This document shows positions 1 through 10,760 of a stretch of DNA of 64,000 bases, piece after piece; position 1 is the stretch's first letter; every line of letters starts with the position of its first letter. The stretch spans positions 1,597,196 through 1,661,195 of the forward strand of contig JADCRB010000038.1 in the NCBI GenBank assembly GCA_021464245.1, in the 5' to 3' direction. The translations under genes and the position numbers were made by a program. The notes beneath the pieces were generated by a model, which saw only the letters and a list, made by a program, of their open reading frames with translations, ran no database searches and had not been told where the DNA came from. Source of the DNA: Carallia brachiata. Taxonomy: Eukaryota; Streptophyta; Magnoliopsida; Malpighiales; Rhizophoraceae.

Positions 1-404
1 TTAACGCCTTGCCTTATGCTTTGCGTTTTGATTACGTTCCATTTGACACGAGTTCTGCAACTTACAATGACATGGTCGATCAAGTCTACTTGGGGGTAAT
101 TCTCTTTATATTCTCCTTCGCATCTGAAACTAATATTTGCAACCTTAGCTTCTGTACCAAAGTTAATTACCACATGTCTTTCTTTAGCTAACGAGAATTT
201 AATTGTTGTTACCATGGCTATTAATAACAGAAATTCGATATTGTGGTGGGAGACATAACAATTACAGCCAATAGGTCATTGTTTGTCGACTTTACGTTGC
301 CATACATAGAATCTGGTGTGTCCATGATCGTGCCGGTCAAAGACAACAAGAACAAAAATGCATGGATTTTCCTAAAACCTTTGACATGGAACATGTGGGT
401 AACA
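1..404 (+). CDS. Glutamate receptor-like channel (GLR) gene, partial, two exons
   Basis: Two exons are readable. Exon 1 runs to 95 and ends at a GT donor (96-97). The intron ends with AG at 229-230. Exon 2 starts at 231 in the same phase. The joined product reads LPYALRFDYVPF, then VYLG-KFDIVVGDITITANRS, then LFVDFTLPYIESGVSMIVPV and LKPLTWNMWVT. This is the first ligand-binding lobe (S1) of plant ionotropic-glutamate-receptor homologues, running up to the start of transmembrane helix M1; it most resembles clade 2. These proteins are ligand-gated cation channels of plasma or vacuolar membranes. Family similarity stops after WNMWVT: the M1, pore and M2 segments expected next are absent, and an N at 407 lies at the break. 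The 5' part is outside the window. This is either a truncated gene or an assembly join; a captured fragment is also possible. Confidence 0.8.
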
Positions 405-406
405 AT

Positions 407-407
407 N
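407..407. other. Ambiguous base (N)
   Basis: This is the only N in the window. It falls three bases after the last codon that matches GLR proteins, so it may mark a collapsed gap or an uncertain join rather than a real polymorphism. Confidence 0.9.
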
Positions 408-924
408 CAGAATAGGAATCTTCCATCTTCAGCAGGCACGCATAGTCCACACCTTCAGGTTTTCCTATTTGCTCTTGGTAGAACTTATTTGCATTACTGT
501 TTAGTGCAATTCTCCCTTTGTTTGATCATTATTCAGGCATTATTCAGGCACTATTTTTGGCATTGATCATTATTCAAATTTTACAAAGTTGTCTTGCTAC
601 CAGAATTTCCCTTTCCTACTAGACTAGACTTGTGTGCTATTTTTTATTTTTGTTTTATTCTAATGCCTTTTTAATGCTTTGTGTATACTAGGAGCAGCAA
701 CAAGCTGGTTTGAATGATGAAGCATAGCCATTTTTTGTAGGATGCGGATGGTCAAAGAAGAAAACGATCATCAAGCAAGACTTTCTTATATCTTTTGCAT
801 TTAGAAATTGTATTGATTTTGGATTTGTGTGAGACGTTGCATAATTATGAATTACTAGTAGTTTGAACTACTATTGTGTTAGATATTGAATGATTAGTGA
901 TATGAATGTTGCTAATATATTATT
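408..924. other. No gene recognised
   Basis: After the N the GLR frame stays open to about 566, but the residues no longer look like a channel. A possible 12-codon terminal exon (692-727, ending in TAG) follows an acceptor-like ctag, but it cannot be assigned. This stretch may belong to the CACTA element that ends at 1594. Confidence 0.4.
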
Positions 925-1545
925 ACCAAAAGTGCTGCTTATTCCATTCAAAAGTGCAGTCCATTTTATTTGAAAGTGCTCTTTAATATTTTAAAAAGCG
1001 TTGCTAAATATTTCAAAAAGCTTTTCTTATTCTTAAAAAAATTGTTCCACTTTTCAAAAAAAAAAAAAAGCCATTGCAAATTAATAGAAAAATCGTTGCT
1101 TATACCTAAAAAGCATTGCTTATTTTTTGTTAAAAACCGCTGCATTTGCATCCAAAAAACCGCTTCATATTCCATTAAAAAGCACTGCTTATTTTTGCAG
1201 AAAAAACGTTGCATATGCTTCAAAAAACCGCTGCTTATTCAATGCTAAAAGCGTTGCGTATGATACCAAAAAACGCTGCATAATCTGAAAAAAATGTTGT
1301 CTTATCAAACTTGTGACCGTTCTCAAAAATTAAAAACCGCTGCATATAACTTCCATAAGCGATGCGTATGATATCCTAGAAACGTTGCAATAGTTTTTGA
1401 TAAGCGCTACATAAAACACATAAGGCAATGTTTAGACATGTGTTGCATTAGGTAGGAAAAACCGCTGCATATGATCTACTACAACGCTCGCAAATGCCGC
1501 GGACCAAAAAGCGCTGCCTTAGAGTTTATGCAACGGTTTTACTAG
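925..1545. repeat. Subterminal degenerate repeat array, consensus near AAAAACCGCTGCAT
   Basis: More than twenty variants of AAAA(A/G)(C/G)CG(C/T)TGC(A/T)T recur at roughly 25-35 bp spacing. The better copies lie near 1004, 1134, 1155, 1200, 1228, 1270, 1334 and 1456. Copies become less regular further from the terminus. Established biology: such motifs bind TNPA-like proteins in En/Spm elements. The two overlapping ORFs on opposite strands here are by-products of the repeat. Confidence 0.7.
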
Positions 1546-1549
1546 TTTA

Positions 1550-1572
1550 GGCAGCGGTTTTGAGCCGCTGCC
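1550..1572. other. Perfect 8 bp hairpin near the CACTA terminus
   Basis: GGCAGCGG (1550-1557) and CCGCTGCC (1565-1572) are exact inverse complements around a 7 nt loop, 22 bases from the element end. Each arm carries the core of the subterminal motif, so this is two sites in opposite orientation. Confidence 0.8.
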
Positions 1573-1594
1573 ATAGATCTTAAATGTTGTAGTG

Positions 1595-2595
1595 TAAATT
1601 TCAGATACACACCCCTTCCTTAATCATTCTTTGTTGATACATCTTTTGAATGTCCCTATTTCTTGGCACGTCAAGTCAGTATACATGCTGCCAAGGTTAG
1701 ATTTATCCTTCTAAACTAAAAGCATTTTGGCAAGGGTATGTCTAGATTTGGTACTTAGATAGCTCTTTGCACATTGCTGGTTGAGATAGCTGTTAGGTCT
1801 TTATGCTGGTTGTGTAGGCTATCTAATGGCTTTGTTTATACTTTTTGATGAGCTCAATGCTCTATTTATAAATTTAATGATTTCGTTCTGTTGAAACAAA
1901 AAATTATGTTGACTACATTCCACGAAATGAAGTTGCTCAACCATCTGCATGTAGTTCTTGGCCTTGGAAATCTGCAACTTATAAGAGACTTTTGTTCCGT
2001 TGCTTCGATGTCCTAACCCTTACCCAGAATCTACAAATTCCCCAACCCTATAAAAACAGTATTTGAGAGGATAAGTTTGAAAAGAAAAGGAAACAAAGAA
2101 GGATTAAAAAGCATTGACTTGTTCAACTTTGTATTGTGATGCTAATAGCCACAAGGAACATGACATATTGATTGCAAAATTTCCCTAGCAATCTGTCACA
2201 CTGTATTGACAAGTATAAAACATACAGTGGACATCATTGTAAACATTTTTCAAGACAGTCTCTTAGTTTTTGAAAAGTTACAAGTTTTGAAACAAACGAG
2301 TCCATACCATTTGCATAACATTCATATGCGCTCTCCAATAATGTATTTGCTGCTGTATGCATTTTGCGAGCCAAATCTTCAGTATGGGCAAATGAATCGC
2401 AAATAAATCGAGCTACGTATTATCAGTCAGTTACAGAACCATATTCATCATGAGTGGAGAGGAAAAAGAACCGAGAGAAAGATCATCATTTCATTGAAGA
2501 CAATCCCAGGTAATTCAAATTGTCTACCACTAGTAGACTGGAAATGGAAACTTTTTTTTTTTTGGAACAAAGGAAATGGAAACTCACCCATTACT
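1595..2595. other. Intergenic, no gene seen
   Basis: Ordinary AT-rich DNA. The only notable ORF (2206-2406) has no recognisable motif and no splice context. Confidence 0.6.
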
Positions 2596-3963
2596 TAGGG
2601 TCCATTTATTTGACTGGAAAACAATATTTCAGAAAACATTATTTTAATTTTCATGCATTAAAAAATTTTAACAACAAAAAATAATATTCGATCAACCAAA
2701 TTACCTAAATATATTTTTAAGGAAAATAGCATCTCATTTTTAAAATGGAATGTCAGTTCCAAGCCCAAATCTTACGAAGCACCTGTCAGCTAGTTGTACT
2801 CATCACCACCACTACAAATCAACACCACATGAAGAAGCATAAGACGAAGCGCGCGCCTTTGCCTCCGCTGCCGCGTCCCTCGATGCTTGACGATAGCCGC
2901 GTCATGTGAATGGGATCCAAGAAGAAGAGAGCAAAGCTATCATTCGGTGCTTCTTCTTATGCTTCTTCGAGCGTTGCTTCATCGTAGTCCCTGGCTGAGA
3001 TTGCTCGTATGGGTAATCGGGTCAGGCGTGGAGATAGACATAAGGCAATCTTGGGTATGGGCTCGGCGGTTTCGATCGTGGAGAGGAGATAGGGTGGGAT
3101 GCAGAATGGGTCGGGTCAGAATTGATGTAGGGGAGGACACGTAGGCGTGTGGGCTGCCCGACGGGATAGATCAAAGAAATAAAACGAGATACGTATTTAT
3201 TTAGTTCTAAATTTTTAAATTTTTTTTTATTTTAATTTTAAAGCTTTTTGAGATTTCATTTCAGTCCCTAAATCTTTTGATTTTACTCCAAATCAGTCTT
3301 TCCGTTAATCAAACCGTTAAAAATTACTGTTGACTAATGAAAATTTTTTTTAAAATGTAAAATATATCATTTAAATTTTTTTTTGTTATTAAATGCTTAT
3401 ATTTTACTCTCAAATAATAACATGTAAGTTGAGATTTTTAATTTTTAATTTTTGATTTTATTTTTTTAAGATTATACAACGTATTTATATATTAACTGGT
3501 GAATTGAAATAGTGTATTTTACTTTTTTAAAATAATTTTCGTTAGTCAACGTTAATTTTTAACGGTTTAATTAACGGAAAAACTGATTTGGAGTAAAATC
3601 AAAATGTTTAGAACTGAAATAAAATCTTAAAAAGGTTTAAAACTTAAATGAAAAAGTTTAAAATTCAACTAAATAAATGTATATTCCCAAATCAAACTAT
3701 TTAAAAGCATGTGGGTGAGGGACGGTGGAGATTTGTTGAGGACTTGGAAACGGACGGCTGAGATGGCGTTGGCATACAGATGGTCTGCTTTTATATTATT
3801 AAAGAAATTATTATTAAATTTTTTAAAAATTTATAGTTTTGCATATACCAAACACCGGAAAAAGAAATTACAAGTCAAAAAAATATTCTTTTTTTTTTCC
3901 GAAAAAGATAATTTTGACAAAATATTTTTTATAGAATATTGTTACCAATGAAACAATGGGGCT
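2596..3963. mobile_element. Possible old hAT-like element, interrupted by another element
   Basis: The left edge near 2596 (TAGGGTCCATTTATTTGACTGG, then AACAATATT) is matched imperfectly, in inverse orientation, by the right edge ending near 3963. Both share the CATT..TTT..A.TGG and AACAATATT blocks. GGGTCC-type ends are common in plant hAT-related MITEs. No clear 8 bp target duplication is visible. The interior is unusually GC-rich (2850-3160) and is interrupted by the inverted-repeat element at 3184-3690. Tentative. Confidence 0.25.
3184..3690. mobile_element. MITE-like element with long (about 170 bp) terminal inverted repeats
   Basis: The arm 3184-3355 is repeated in inverse complement at about 3525-3690. 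Shared blocks include ATTTATTTAGTT at the outer edge, TGATTTTACTCCAAATCAGT and TTTTCCGTTAAT..AACCGTTAAAAATTA near the middle, and GTTGACTAA further in. The spacer is about 150 bp and AT-rich. The structure is that of a non-autonomous foldback/MITE element, perhaps Mutator-related. No coding capacity. Target duplications are not clear because the outermost ten bases have diverged. Confidence 0.65.
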
Positions 3964-4149
3964 GAGGAATTATCATTTTACCAACTGTTCCACCGGTAGA
4001 AGATATGTCAAAATGTCAAATTCCCTGCGTTTAGCTCGAATACAAACATGCAATTTAGGATTAAATCTCAGGATCAAAAAAAAAAAAGGATTAAATCTAC
4101 CTTAAGGATCTTGTAATTTAGGATGCTTTTATAACCGATGAATAATATG

Positions 4150-4565
4150 AATTTTTTTTCCTTAAAATAAAAAAATAGTTAATATACAAAAAAAATCATC
4201 ATTTTTGTATATAGTAATAAATTTAATATTAATTTTCAAAATAACAATTTACCTTTTTAAAATTTTTTTGTAATAAATCTAAGATATCGTGAAATTTATA
4301 GAACAAAATTTATTAGTTTGATGGCGTGACGATCATGCATACCATTAGGTACCGACATGTACGATTATTATGTCATTCAGACAGACAGATTCTTGTAAAT
4401 TTATCACAAAAATAATAAATTCTGTTCATACGAACTCACGACTTATTATTGTGCAAAAAAAATTTCAAAGGATAAATTATTACTTTTAAAAATTAATACT
4501 AAATTTATTATTTCATATAAAATTAGTGATAATTTTTTATATTAATCCTAAAAAAAAGTAATGAG
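4150..4565. mobile_element. MITE-like inverted-repeat element
   Basis: The left arm (about 4160-4280: AATATACAAAAA, TAATAAATTTAATATTAATT, AACAATTTACC) is matched inversely by the right arm (about 4450-4560: GGATAAATTATTAC, AATTAATACTAAATTTATTA). The central 150 bp is less AT-rich and unrelated to the arms. Non-coding and most likely a non-autonomous DNA transposon. Exact boundaries are uncertain. Confidence 0.55.
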
Positions 4566-4699
4566 AAATTTGAGTGGACAATGAAGAGCGTTTGTTTTAA
4601 GGCACTATGAAGTACAGAAATACTCGGCGCAATTATTCGAATCCCGGTCCTGGAAGGCATAGAACCCCAATGATCTTAAAATGAATGCGAAGAAGGTCC

Positions 4700-4807
4700 C
4701 TATTGCTCAATTCCAGCCTTCATAGCTTCATTCCACTTGCCAGTTTCTTCAAAAGAACGGATTAATCTTCTAGCATGAAGGCCATCCATTACAAGCGGGC
4801 AAACATC
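4700..4807 (-). pseudogene. Lone 3' terminal exon of an unidentified protein gene
   Basis: On the minus strand an acceptor (TTGCAG, 4813-4808) is followed by exactly 36 open codons ending in TAG (4702-4700). The product begins DVCPLVMDGLHARRL and continues LIRSFEETGKWNEAMKAGIEQ. The sequence looks like genuine protein (balanced composition, no simple repeat) and has a proper intron-exon boundary. The upstream intron runs straight into an AT-rich palindrome and no further exon is recognisable. I do not know the family. Probably a stranded gene end. Confidence 0.4.
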
Positions 4808-4934
4808 CTGCAACATTTGTTAATACATGATTGCGGAAGCTTAAAATCTCCATATGTCTGGTAAATAAAATTGTGAAGGCGTATTTGCACTAGAGAAAGT
4901 ATTTCTAGGAAAACAAAAAGTTATCGTGCAGTAG

Positions 4935-5065
4935 TAATATTATAATAATTAATATATTTTATATAACTGTAATGATAAAATATAAAATAAAAATATAATT
5001 ATTTTTTATTTATATTTTTTATTATAATTATATAAAATGTATTAATTATTAAAATATAATCATTA
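4935..5065. repeat. AT-rich palindrome
   Basis: ATTATAATAATTAATATATTTTATAT near 4945 is the inverse of ATAAAATGTATTAATTATT.. near 5035, around a tract of A/T only. It probably represents a small AT-rich MITE or cruciform-forming sequence. Confidence 0.45.
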
Positions 5066-7082
5066 TATGACAATTCGACCCTACAATGTATCGATTGTTC
5101 TAACATGTAAGATTTTCACTAAGTCAGTTGTGCTTTGACAAGTCAGCAAAATTTGTTGATATTGCTGATGTGTCAAATGACCGTTGGCTAGGCGCACTAT
5201 CCTACATGGTGGACCAGGTGCACTTGAAAATTTTTCAAAACTGTGACAAATTTATCACGAACCTTGTTGAAAAATAAATTATTTTGTTATCCTTATATTT
5301 ACATGAGAAAAAATTTGACAGGCACAAAAATAAACATAATGGTGGATTGAAAGAAATAAAAATTAAAATTTAAAAAATAAAATTAAACTGATATTTAATT
5401 TGATGCGTAAATTATATAATTCAATAATATTTTCATAATTTTATACTTTTGTCCTTGAGTGTGTCAATTTCACATAGAGCATGGGAACAGATTTAGAGAA
5501 TCCTGTCTAATTTTTTGTTAGACGAGGCTTTGAATTACAACGAACTCTCATTTTTTTTAACTATGTTAATACTTTTTACAACAAAAAAATAATAAAATAT
5601 ATATTTTTTTCTCATATTTTATCAATACAATTACAAGAAAAGACAGTACATTGCAAGTCGCTACCTCCTCAAACAAAATATTGGGAACAAAATATCCAGA
5701 TCTCTACTTTTGTCCTTTCATATATGTGTATTGCAGAAATGAAATTGTTACTTGTGGTGGTTGTTGACCAACGAAAAGCGTGGGAATAATTGGGCTCCCA
5801 AGCATTTTCGATCTTGTACCAAGTACATTGAACACCAACCCAATCGCGATGAAAGCAAAGACCCGAAGCAAAGACACAAAGTTTCACTTTTTTTTTTCTC
5901 CTTTTTAGTATAGTGTAATATTTAGAAGCTGGGGATTTTTATTTTCCCATCGGCCGGCTTGTCAAAATTCCACACAATTCCAAATAAATATAAGTCGCTT
6001 TTCTCCTTCTTCTTCCCTTTGGCTTTCTAAATTACTTTTTATAGTTATAGCCAAAACTCATCTTTCTTGAAAAATGAAAGAAAAGTCTCTTCCTTAAAAA
6101 AGAAGTTAGATTAGTAAAGAAACCATAAAGGATTCATTATCAAAAAGGAGAGCTGGAATCAACACATTAATTCTTTTTTTGGGATTGCAATGGTGAAGTT
6201 TGGATCTCACGGAATAGGCCGTTCGTCTTGGAGGAAAAGAGAGGATTCATTGATATCGGGCAGGTCAAGCTCTAGTCTCACTTTTTATGCTGATTCTATC
6301 TTCCTTGAGAAGGCAGCTCCGGGAAAGGGAATGAAAGGAAAGGTAAATTATATTGCGGATTGAAGTGTGCGCTTTATAATTATTTTAAGCAAAAAAAGGA
6401 AAGAAACTTTTTAAACCAGCATCACAAGGTTCCGTTGCTCAAAAAAGCATCACAATGTTCCAATAAAACAAATTAAAAAATAAAAAAATGAATCGTTGTT
6501 TCATGCACACCACCACCTCGTCTTGCCGCCGTGTGTCCGTATCCAAAGTCGTCTAGTTTGAGAATATTGAAGATAATTCAACCAACTTTTTAGTTATTTT
6601 CTTAGCCGGGAAAAATAACTGTATAGATTTCAAATGAGTGTTTGGAATCACTCACGATCTATTTTTACAAGAATAAGAAAAAAATGACAATTCTGAGAAC
6701 GTAGTTATGAACTACCCTTTTTTTGACACCTAGTACTTATGAACGTAGTTATGAACTACCTAGTAGCTACGTTGTTTGGTTTTCCTTCCCCCCTAGCTGT
6801 TTCTCCGTCACGCTTCATTTGATATTAAGCAAGTTTGACCTATGATGATGTCATCTTATGGAGTCCAAAGCAGCCTTTTTAAGGACGAAGATCATAAAGG
6901 GAAGACTCTATCTAGAGTAATTTTACAAGGTCATGAAAACAACAAATTTTGTACGAAGGATATTGCTCGTAGTTAATTTGTTTGTAGATGCATTCCTAAT
7001 TTCAAAGATATTCTATCTTCGAGTCAGGGATGCAACATGCGTGAAAGTTATCTCCGAGGTATTTTTTTGTAGTATTTGCCTT
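5066..7082. other. Intergenic with exon-like fragments of unknown origin
   Basis: Mostly AT-rich. An open stretch at 6190-6342 (+) starts with ATG, runs 51 codons and meets a GT donor at 6343. A minus-strand ORF at 5669-5887 has no recognisable motif. A short direct repeat (TTATGAACGTAGTTATGAACTA) occurs twice near 6700-6760. None of this supports a named gene. Confidence 0.4.
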
Positions 7083-7112
7083 TAAGCACCTTACCCACAG
7101 AGTGTTTGGTTC

Positions 7113-8902
7113 TTAATGAAACGCCAGTTTAATTTGGCCAAAAGAGCTTGATTGGTTAACTTCGCTTCCCGTATGCCCAAGCCCCCATCCTGCTTGCGCT
7201 GACAAACCGTTTGCTAATTTACCAAATTGACTTTCTTTTCTTGTTAGGATGCTCCCCAAAGAAAGAGTCGAATATATTGGTCTAGCTTCCTGCATACAAA
7301 AATGGGTAGCGCAGCCGTTTGCACCGTTTGCATCATATACAAAGGCATTGTAGAGGTTACTGACTTTACCAAAGTAAGATGGCCCGCAAAGGATAGCTGC
7401 CGGGCCTTCCAACCAGAGAGCTTAGAGAGCATCTTATCCAATAATTCCTTATACGTAAAAGAGGATACCCGACCGTTAATAGTGGACGCTCCTAGATATT
7501 TGCCAAGGTCGGTTGTTAGAGCAATTCTAGTCGCTGTACTGATAGCCCTTGCTTGCTGTTGGGGGACATTCTTAGATACGAGGATTTTCGATTTTGCTAA
7601 ATTGACACGTTGCCCTGGGACTCATATAATGCCGACAAACACCGTTTAACTATACTGACTTGATCAACCCAAGCTTTGCGAAAAAAGGACTACATCATCT
7701 GCAAAAAACAAATGGGATAGTCTCGGTCCTCCTCTAGACAACCTAATCGGCTTCTAGGACCCACTATCAACTTCCTTTGCTATTAGATGAGCAAGCCTTT
7801 CCATGCACAAAACAAATAGGTAAGCGAAAAGGGGATCCCCCTGTCGGATTCCCCTTGTTGGGTTGAAGCTATCTGTTTTATCTCCATTGCAAAGAACGCT
7901 CATGGAAACTGAAGAAACACAGGTTATGATCAAGTTTATCCATGAACTTAGCAGAGCTAGCTCACACAAAATATCACAGATCAACGACCAACTGAGCCTG
8001 TCATATGCTTTCTCAAGATCAAGCTTGTACACCATCCATCCTCCCCTTCCTTTGCGTGTCCTCATAGAGTGCAGCACCTCCTGCACTAACACAATGTTAT
8101 TAGTAGTCTGGCGGCCCGGCACGAAACTAGCCTATGCGGATGAAATCCACTTCGGTAAGCATTCCTTTAACCGCTCAACAATGGCTTTGGATAGCCTCTT
8201 ATAACTTACATTGCATAGACTTATCGGTCGAAATTTCGTGATTCTTTCGGGTGCTTGACATTTCGAAATGACTACCAACAATGTCTCATTCATGACACTC
8301 GGCATGGAATTGCCATTAAGGATTTGCACCAGCTGATGTGATACCGAATCCCCAATCACCGGCCAAAGTTGTTGATAGAAATAAACATGGAACCCATCTG
8401 GGCCGGGTGCCTTAAACGGGCCCATAGATTGTAAGGCCGCAATAATGTCTGATGCACTGAAAGGCCGGAGGAGCTTCTCCATAAGACGCGGCTCTAACAA
8501 TGGGAACTAGCCTTGTAGGGGAAATTGAGCATCCGACTGGCAGGTGCAGTATAAAGGCCTCAGAAATAATTAAATAGCAATCTCTCTTAATTCTGATTGG
8601 TTTGATACCCGACTTCCATTGTCATTCTTCAAGGCTTCGACTTTGTTTCGCCGTCTGTGCACAATTGTGGTTGAATGGAAAAACTTGGTGTTACGATCTC
8701 CATCAGAGATCTATCTGGCGCGGGACTTCTGGAACCGTAGTAACTCCTCCTGACGGAGCACCGTGGCAAGTTCCTTTTGCAACTTATCTTCCAAAGCAAG
8801 TAAGCCTGGAGAAATATGATCGGTCATAACTCGCTGGCAGCCATGGATTCTGGCTAACAAACGTTTCTTATTCCAAAAAATGTTCCCAAAAACTTGTCTG
8901 TT
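7113..8902 (-). pseudogene. LINE ORF2, reverse transcriptase domain
   Basis: Consecutive RT blocks are readable in one frame: FKAPGPDGFHVYFYQ, FRPISLCNVSYK, PGRQTTNNIVLVQE, YKLDLEKAYDRLSW, TRGIRQGDPLFAYLF, and the catalytic FFADDVVLF (about 7689-7707). The thumb segment LSGWKARQLSFAGH and then GGLGIREAKLTNQ follow. In-frame stops interrupt at about 8130, 7754, 7670, 7244 and beyond. The family normally needs an uninterrupted ORF of about 1,200-1,400 residues, so this copy is non-functional. Confidence 0.9.
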
Positions 8903-9757
8903 TCACTGGGAAAGCTTAGAAGACAAGGCCTCCAAAGCCATTGGCAAGCTGGCCGAAGCGTCCCAAGATTTTTGGATGAGGGAAAAGAGCCCCTTGTGGA
9001 GTAACCAAGCTGCTTGAAATTGGAATGGCCGAGTTGGAAGAACTTGTGTCAAAACACCAAGGAGTCTAATCAGAAGTGGGCAATGATCCAAGCTCATACG
9101 GGCTAAGTGAGATATGCTTGCTTCTGGCCAATCTGTACACCAATCAAGATTACAGAGTGCTTGGTCGAGACGGCAAGACACAGGAGTCTGCCGAGTCCAA
9201 CCCCTGGACCAAGTGAATCGTGGTCCGTGAAAACCCATATCAATTAGAGCTTGCTCGTTAATCCATCTAGCAAAAGGCGCCCAGTGGAATTCTCTACATT
9301 GCGCTCCTCCCATTTTTTTGTTCGGAGACCTAATGGAATTGAAGTCTCCTGCTAGCATCCAAGAGCCCGTCATAGTCTCATTGATCCTCCGAAGCTCCTT
9401 CCACAAGCGCTTCCTTACATTATCATGTGGGCTTGCATATGTGGCAGAAAAGAACCACGACTGCATGTTAGGGCCCTCCACTAGTATATGAATGTATTGG
9501 TCCCCACCATCAACTTTAGAAATTTTCACCATGTTGGAATCCCAGAGTACCCAAATGCCACTACTAAAGGCCCAAGCCTCCTCCCGGAGCATGCTAGAAA
9601 ATCCTATTTCAGAGCAAACATCATTGGCCTTGATGCCACTAAGTCTCGGTTCAACCAAAGCTACAATGCTTGGCTTATGTATCTGGAGGAATAGCTTCAA
9701 AGTCCTCATAAATTCCTAGCTAGTTGCACCATAAACATTCCAAACAAAAATGTCCAT
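8903..9757 (-). pseudogene. LINE ORF2, endonuclease domain
   Basis: The ATG at 9757-9755 opens with MDIFVWNVYGATS, then a TAG at 9718-9716, then 268 open codons to 8903. Endonuclease/exonuclease/phosphatase landmarks are present: IVALVEPRLSG (metal-binding Glu), MLAGDFNSIRSP (Asp/Asn) and SLDHCPLLIRL (catalytic Asp-His near the C-terminus). In a live element this domain nicks the target site to prime reverse transcription. The in-frame stop at codon 14 and the terminal stop at 8902-8900, inside a region that normally continues, show it is dead. Confidence 0.9.
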
Positions 9758-9938
9758 GAGATGAAATTAAAAAAGTAAGGACACAGAAGACGGAGAGTGA
9801 CAGATGATACTGACTTTTATGATACAGGTTATTATTATAAATTTTCTTTTTCATCTAATTTAACTTTCTTTCTTCTCCTTGTTTTTTTTTTTTTAATATA
9901 TTCGCTTCTTTCTTGGTTACTTTTTCCTTCTTTTGATT

Positions 9939-10035
9939 CCAAGAATCAATCAAGATAAAACAATCTTCGAGAGTTAGTGAAACAGGTTGAGTTCCGGGGA
10001 TCGAGTAATTAAGGACCGGTGAATTCTGTTCACTT
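9939..10035 (+). repeat. Leader/hairpin module, copy 1
   Basis: A block beginning near TTCCAAGAATCAATCAAGAT, followed by an inverse arm (ATCTTCGA) and then GGACCGGTGAATTCTGTTCAC. Related blocks occur near 31,061, 32,741, 47,131, 47,671, 53,814, 54,051 and 54,301. It sits just upstream of the T-rich tandem array, which amplifies the second half of the module. Confidence 0.6.
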
Positions 10036-10117
10036 TTTTGGTAATGGTTCCTCTATCTGATTTTCTTTTTCACTTTTGTTTTTTTTTTTTCGGGGGTTCT
10101 AATTCTTCTGCACATTT

Positions 10118-10760
10118 GACTTTTGGGTTAATGCTCTGATGAAAAAGATCCAATTTTTGGTATGGACGAATCAAGAACTGGTGATTTCGGTTTTCTATTT
10201 CGGTAATAGTTCTTGTATCTGTTTTTTTTTTAACTTTTTTTTGTTCTATTTCTTTTATTATAATATTCGACTTTTGGGTTAATGCTCTGATGAAAAAGAT
10301 CCAATTTTTGGTATGGACGAATCAAGAACTGGTGATTTCGGTTTTCTATTTCGGTAATAGTTCTTGTATCTGTTTTTTTTTTTTTTAACTTTTTTTTGTT
10401 CTATTTCTTTTATTATAATATTCGACTTTTGGGTTAATGCTCTGATGAAAAAGATCCAATTTTTGGTATGGACGAATCAATAACTGGTGATTTCGGTTTT
10501 CTATTTCGGTAATAGTTCTTGTATCTGTTCTTTCTTTTTTTTTTTTTTTTTACTTTTTTGTTCTATTTCTTTTATTATAATATTCGACTTTTGGGTTAAT
10601 GCTCTGATGAAAAAGATCTAATTTTTGGTATGGAGGAATCAAGAACAGGTGATTTCGGTTTTCTATTTCGGTAATAGTTCTTGTATCTGTTTTTTTTTTT
10701 TTTTACTCTTTTTGTTCTATTTCTTATATTATAATATTCGACTTGTGGGTTAGCACTATG
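10118..10760 (+). repeat. Tandem array, four and a fraction copies of a 151-162 bp unit
   Basis: Units start with GACTTTTGGGTTAATGCTCTG at 10118, 10269, 10424 and 10586. A degenerate fifth start is at 10740. Unit lengths are 151, 155, 162 and 154. Length differences come mainly from a T tract after TTCTTGTATCTG. Units are nearly identical, so amplification is recent. A single-copy relative (AATCAAGAACCGGTGATTTCGG) is at about 32,808, so the array grew from the dispersed leader module. Confidence 0.9.

Larger units (their letters stand above)
925..1594. mobile_element. CACTA (En/Spm-type) DNA transposon, one terminus
   Basis: The segment ends at 1594 with TGTTGTAGTG, whose complement CACTACAACA is the standard CACTA-superfamily terminal inverted repeat. 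Immediately inside is a GGCAGCGG/CCGCTGCC hairpin, then several hundred bases of degenerate short repeats. This is the organisation expected of CACTA subterminal regions, where the element's own DNA-binding protein docks. No second CACTA end with a matching 3 bp duplication (TAA follows this end) was found upstream in the window. The other terminus is therefore either before position 1, possibly with the GLR exons inside the element, or lost. No transposase coding is visible. Confidence 0.75.
7083..9757 (-). mobile_element. LINE (L1-type non-LTR retrotransposon), degenerate, ORF2 only
   Basis: Read on the minus strand from 9757 to about 7100, this is the ORF2 of a plant L1-clade LINE: apurinic endonuclease, then a linker with a DRNTKFFH block, then reverse transcriptase. 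ORF1 and a 5' UTR are absent upstream, so the copy is 5'-truncated. The RNase H and poly(A) tail are not recognisable at the 3' end. All recognisable blocks (starting 9757, 9709, 8500, 8122, 7702, 7441 and 7189) fall in one phase, so decay has been by nonsense substitution rather than by indels. Confidence 0.9.

Noticed and set aside
970..1248. Overlapping ORFs on both strands (92 and 85 codons)
   Set aside because: They are translations of the Lys/Phe-rich CACTA subterminal repeats, not proteins.
4630..4665. tRNA-like TTCGAATCCCGGTCC
   Set aside because: Resembles a T-arm only; no acceptor stem, anticodon arm or D-arm can be folded around it.
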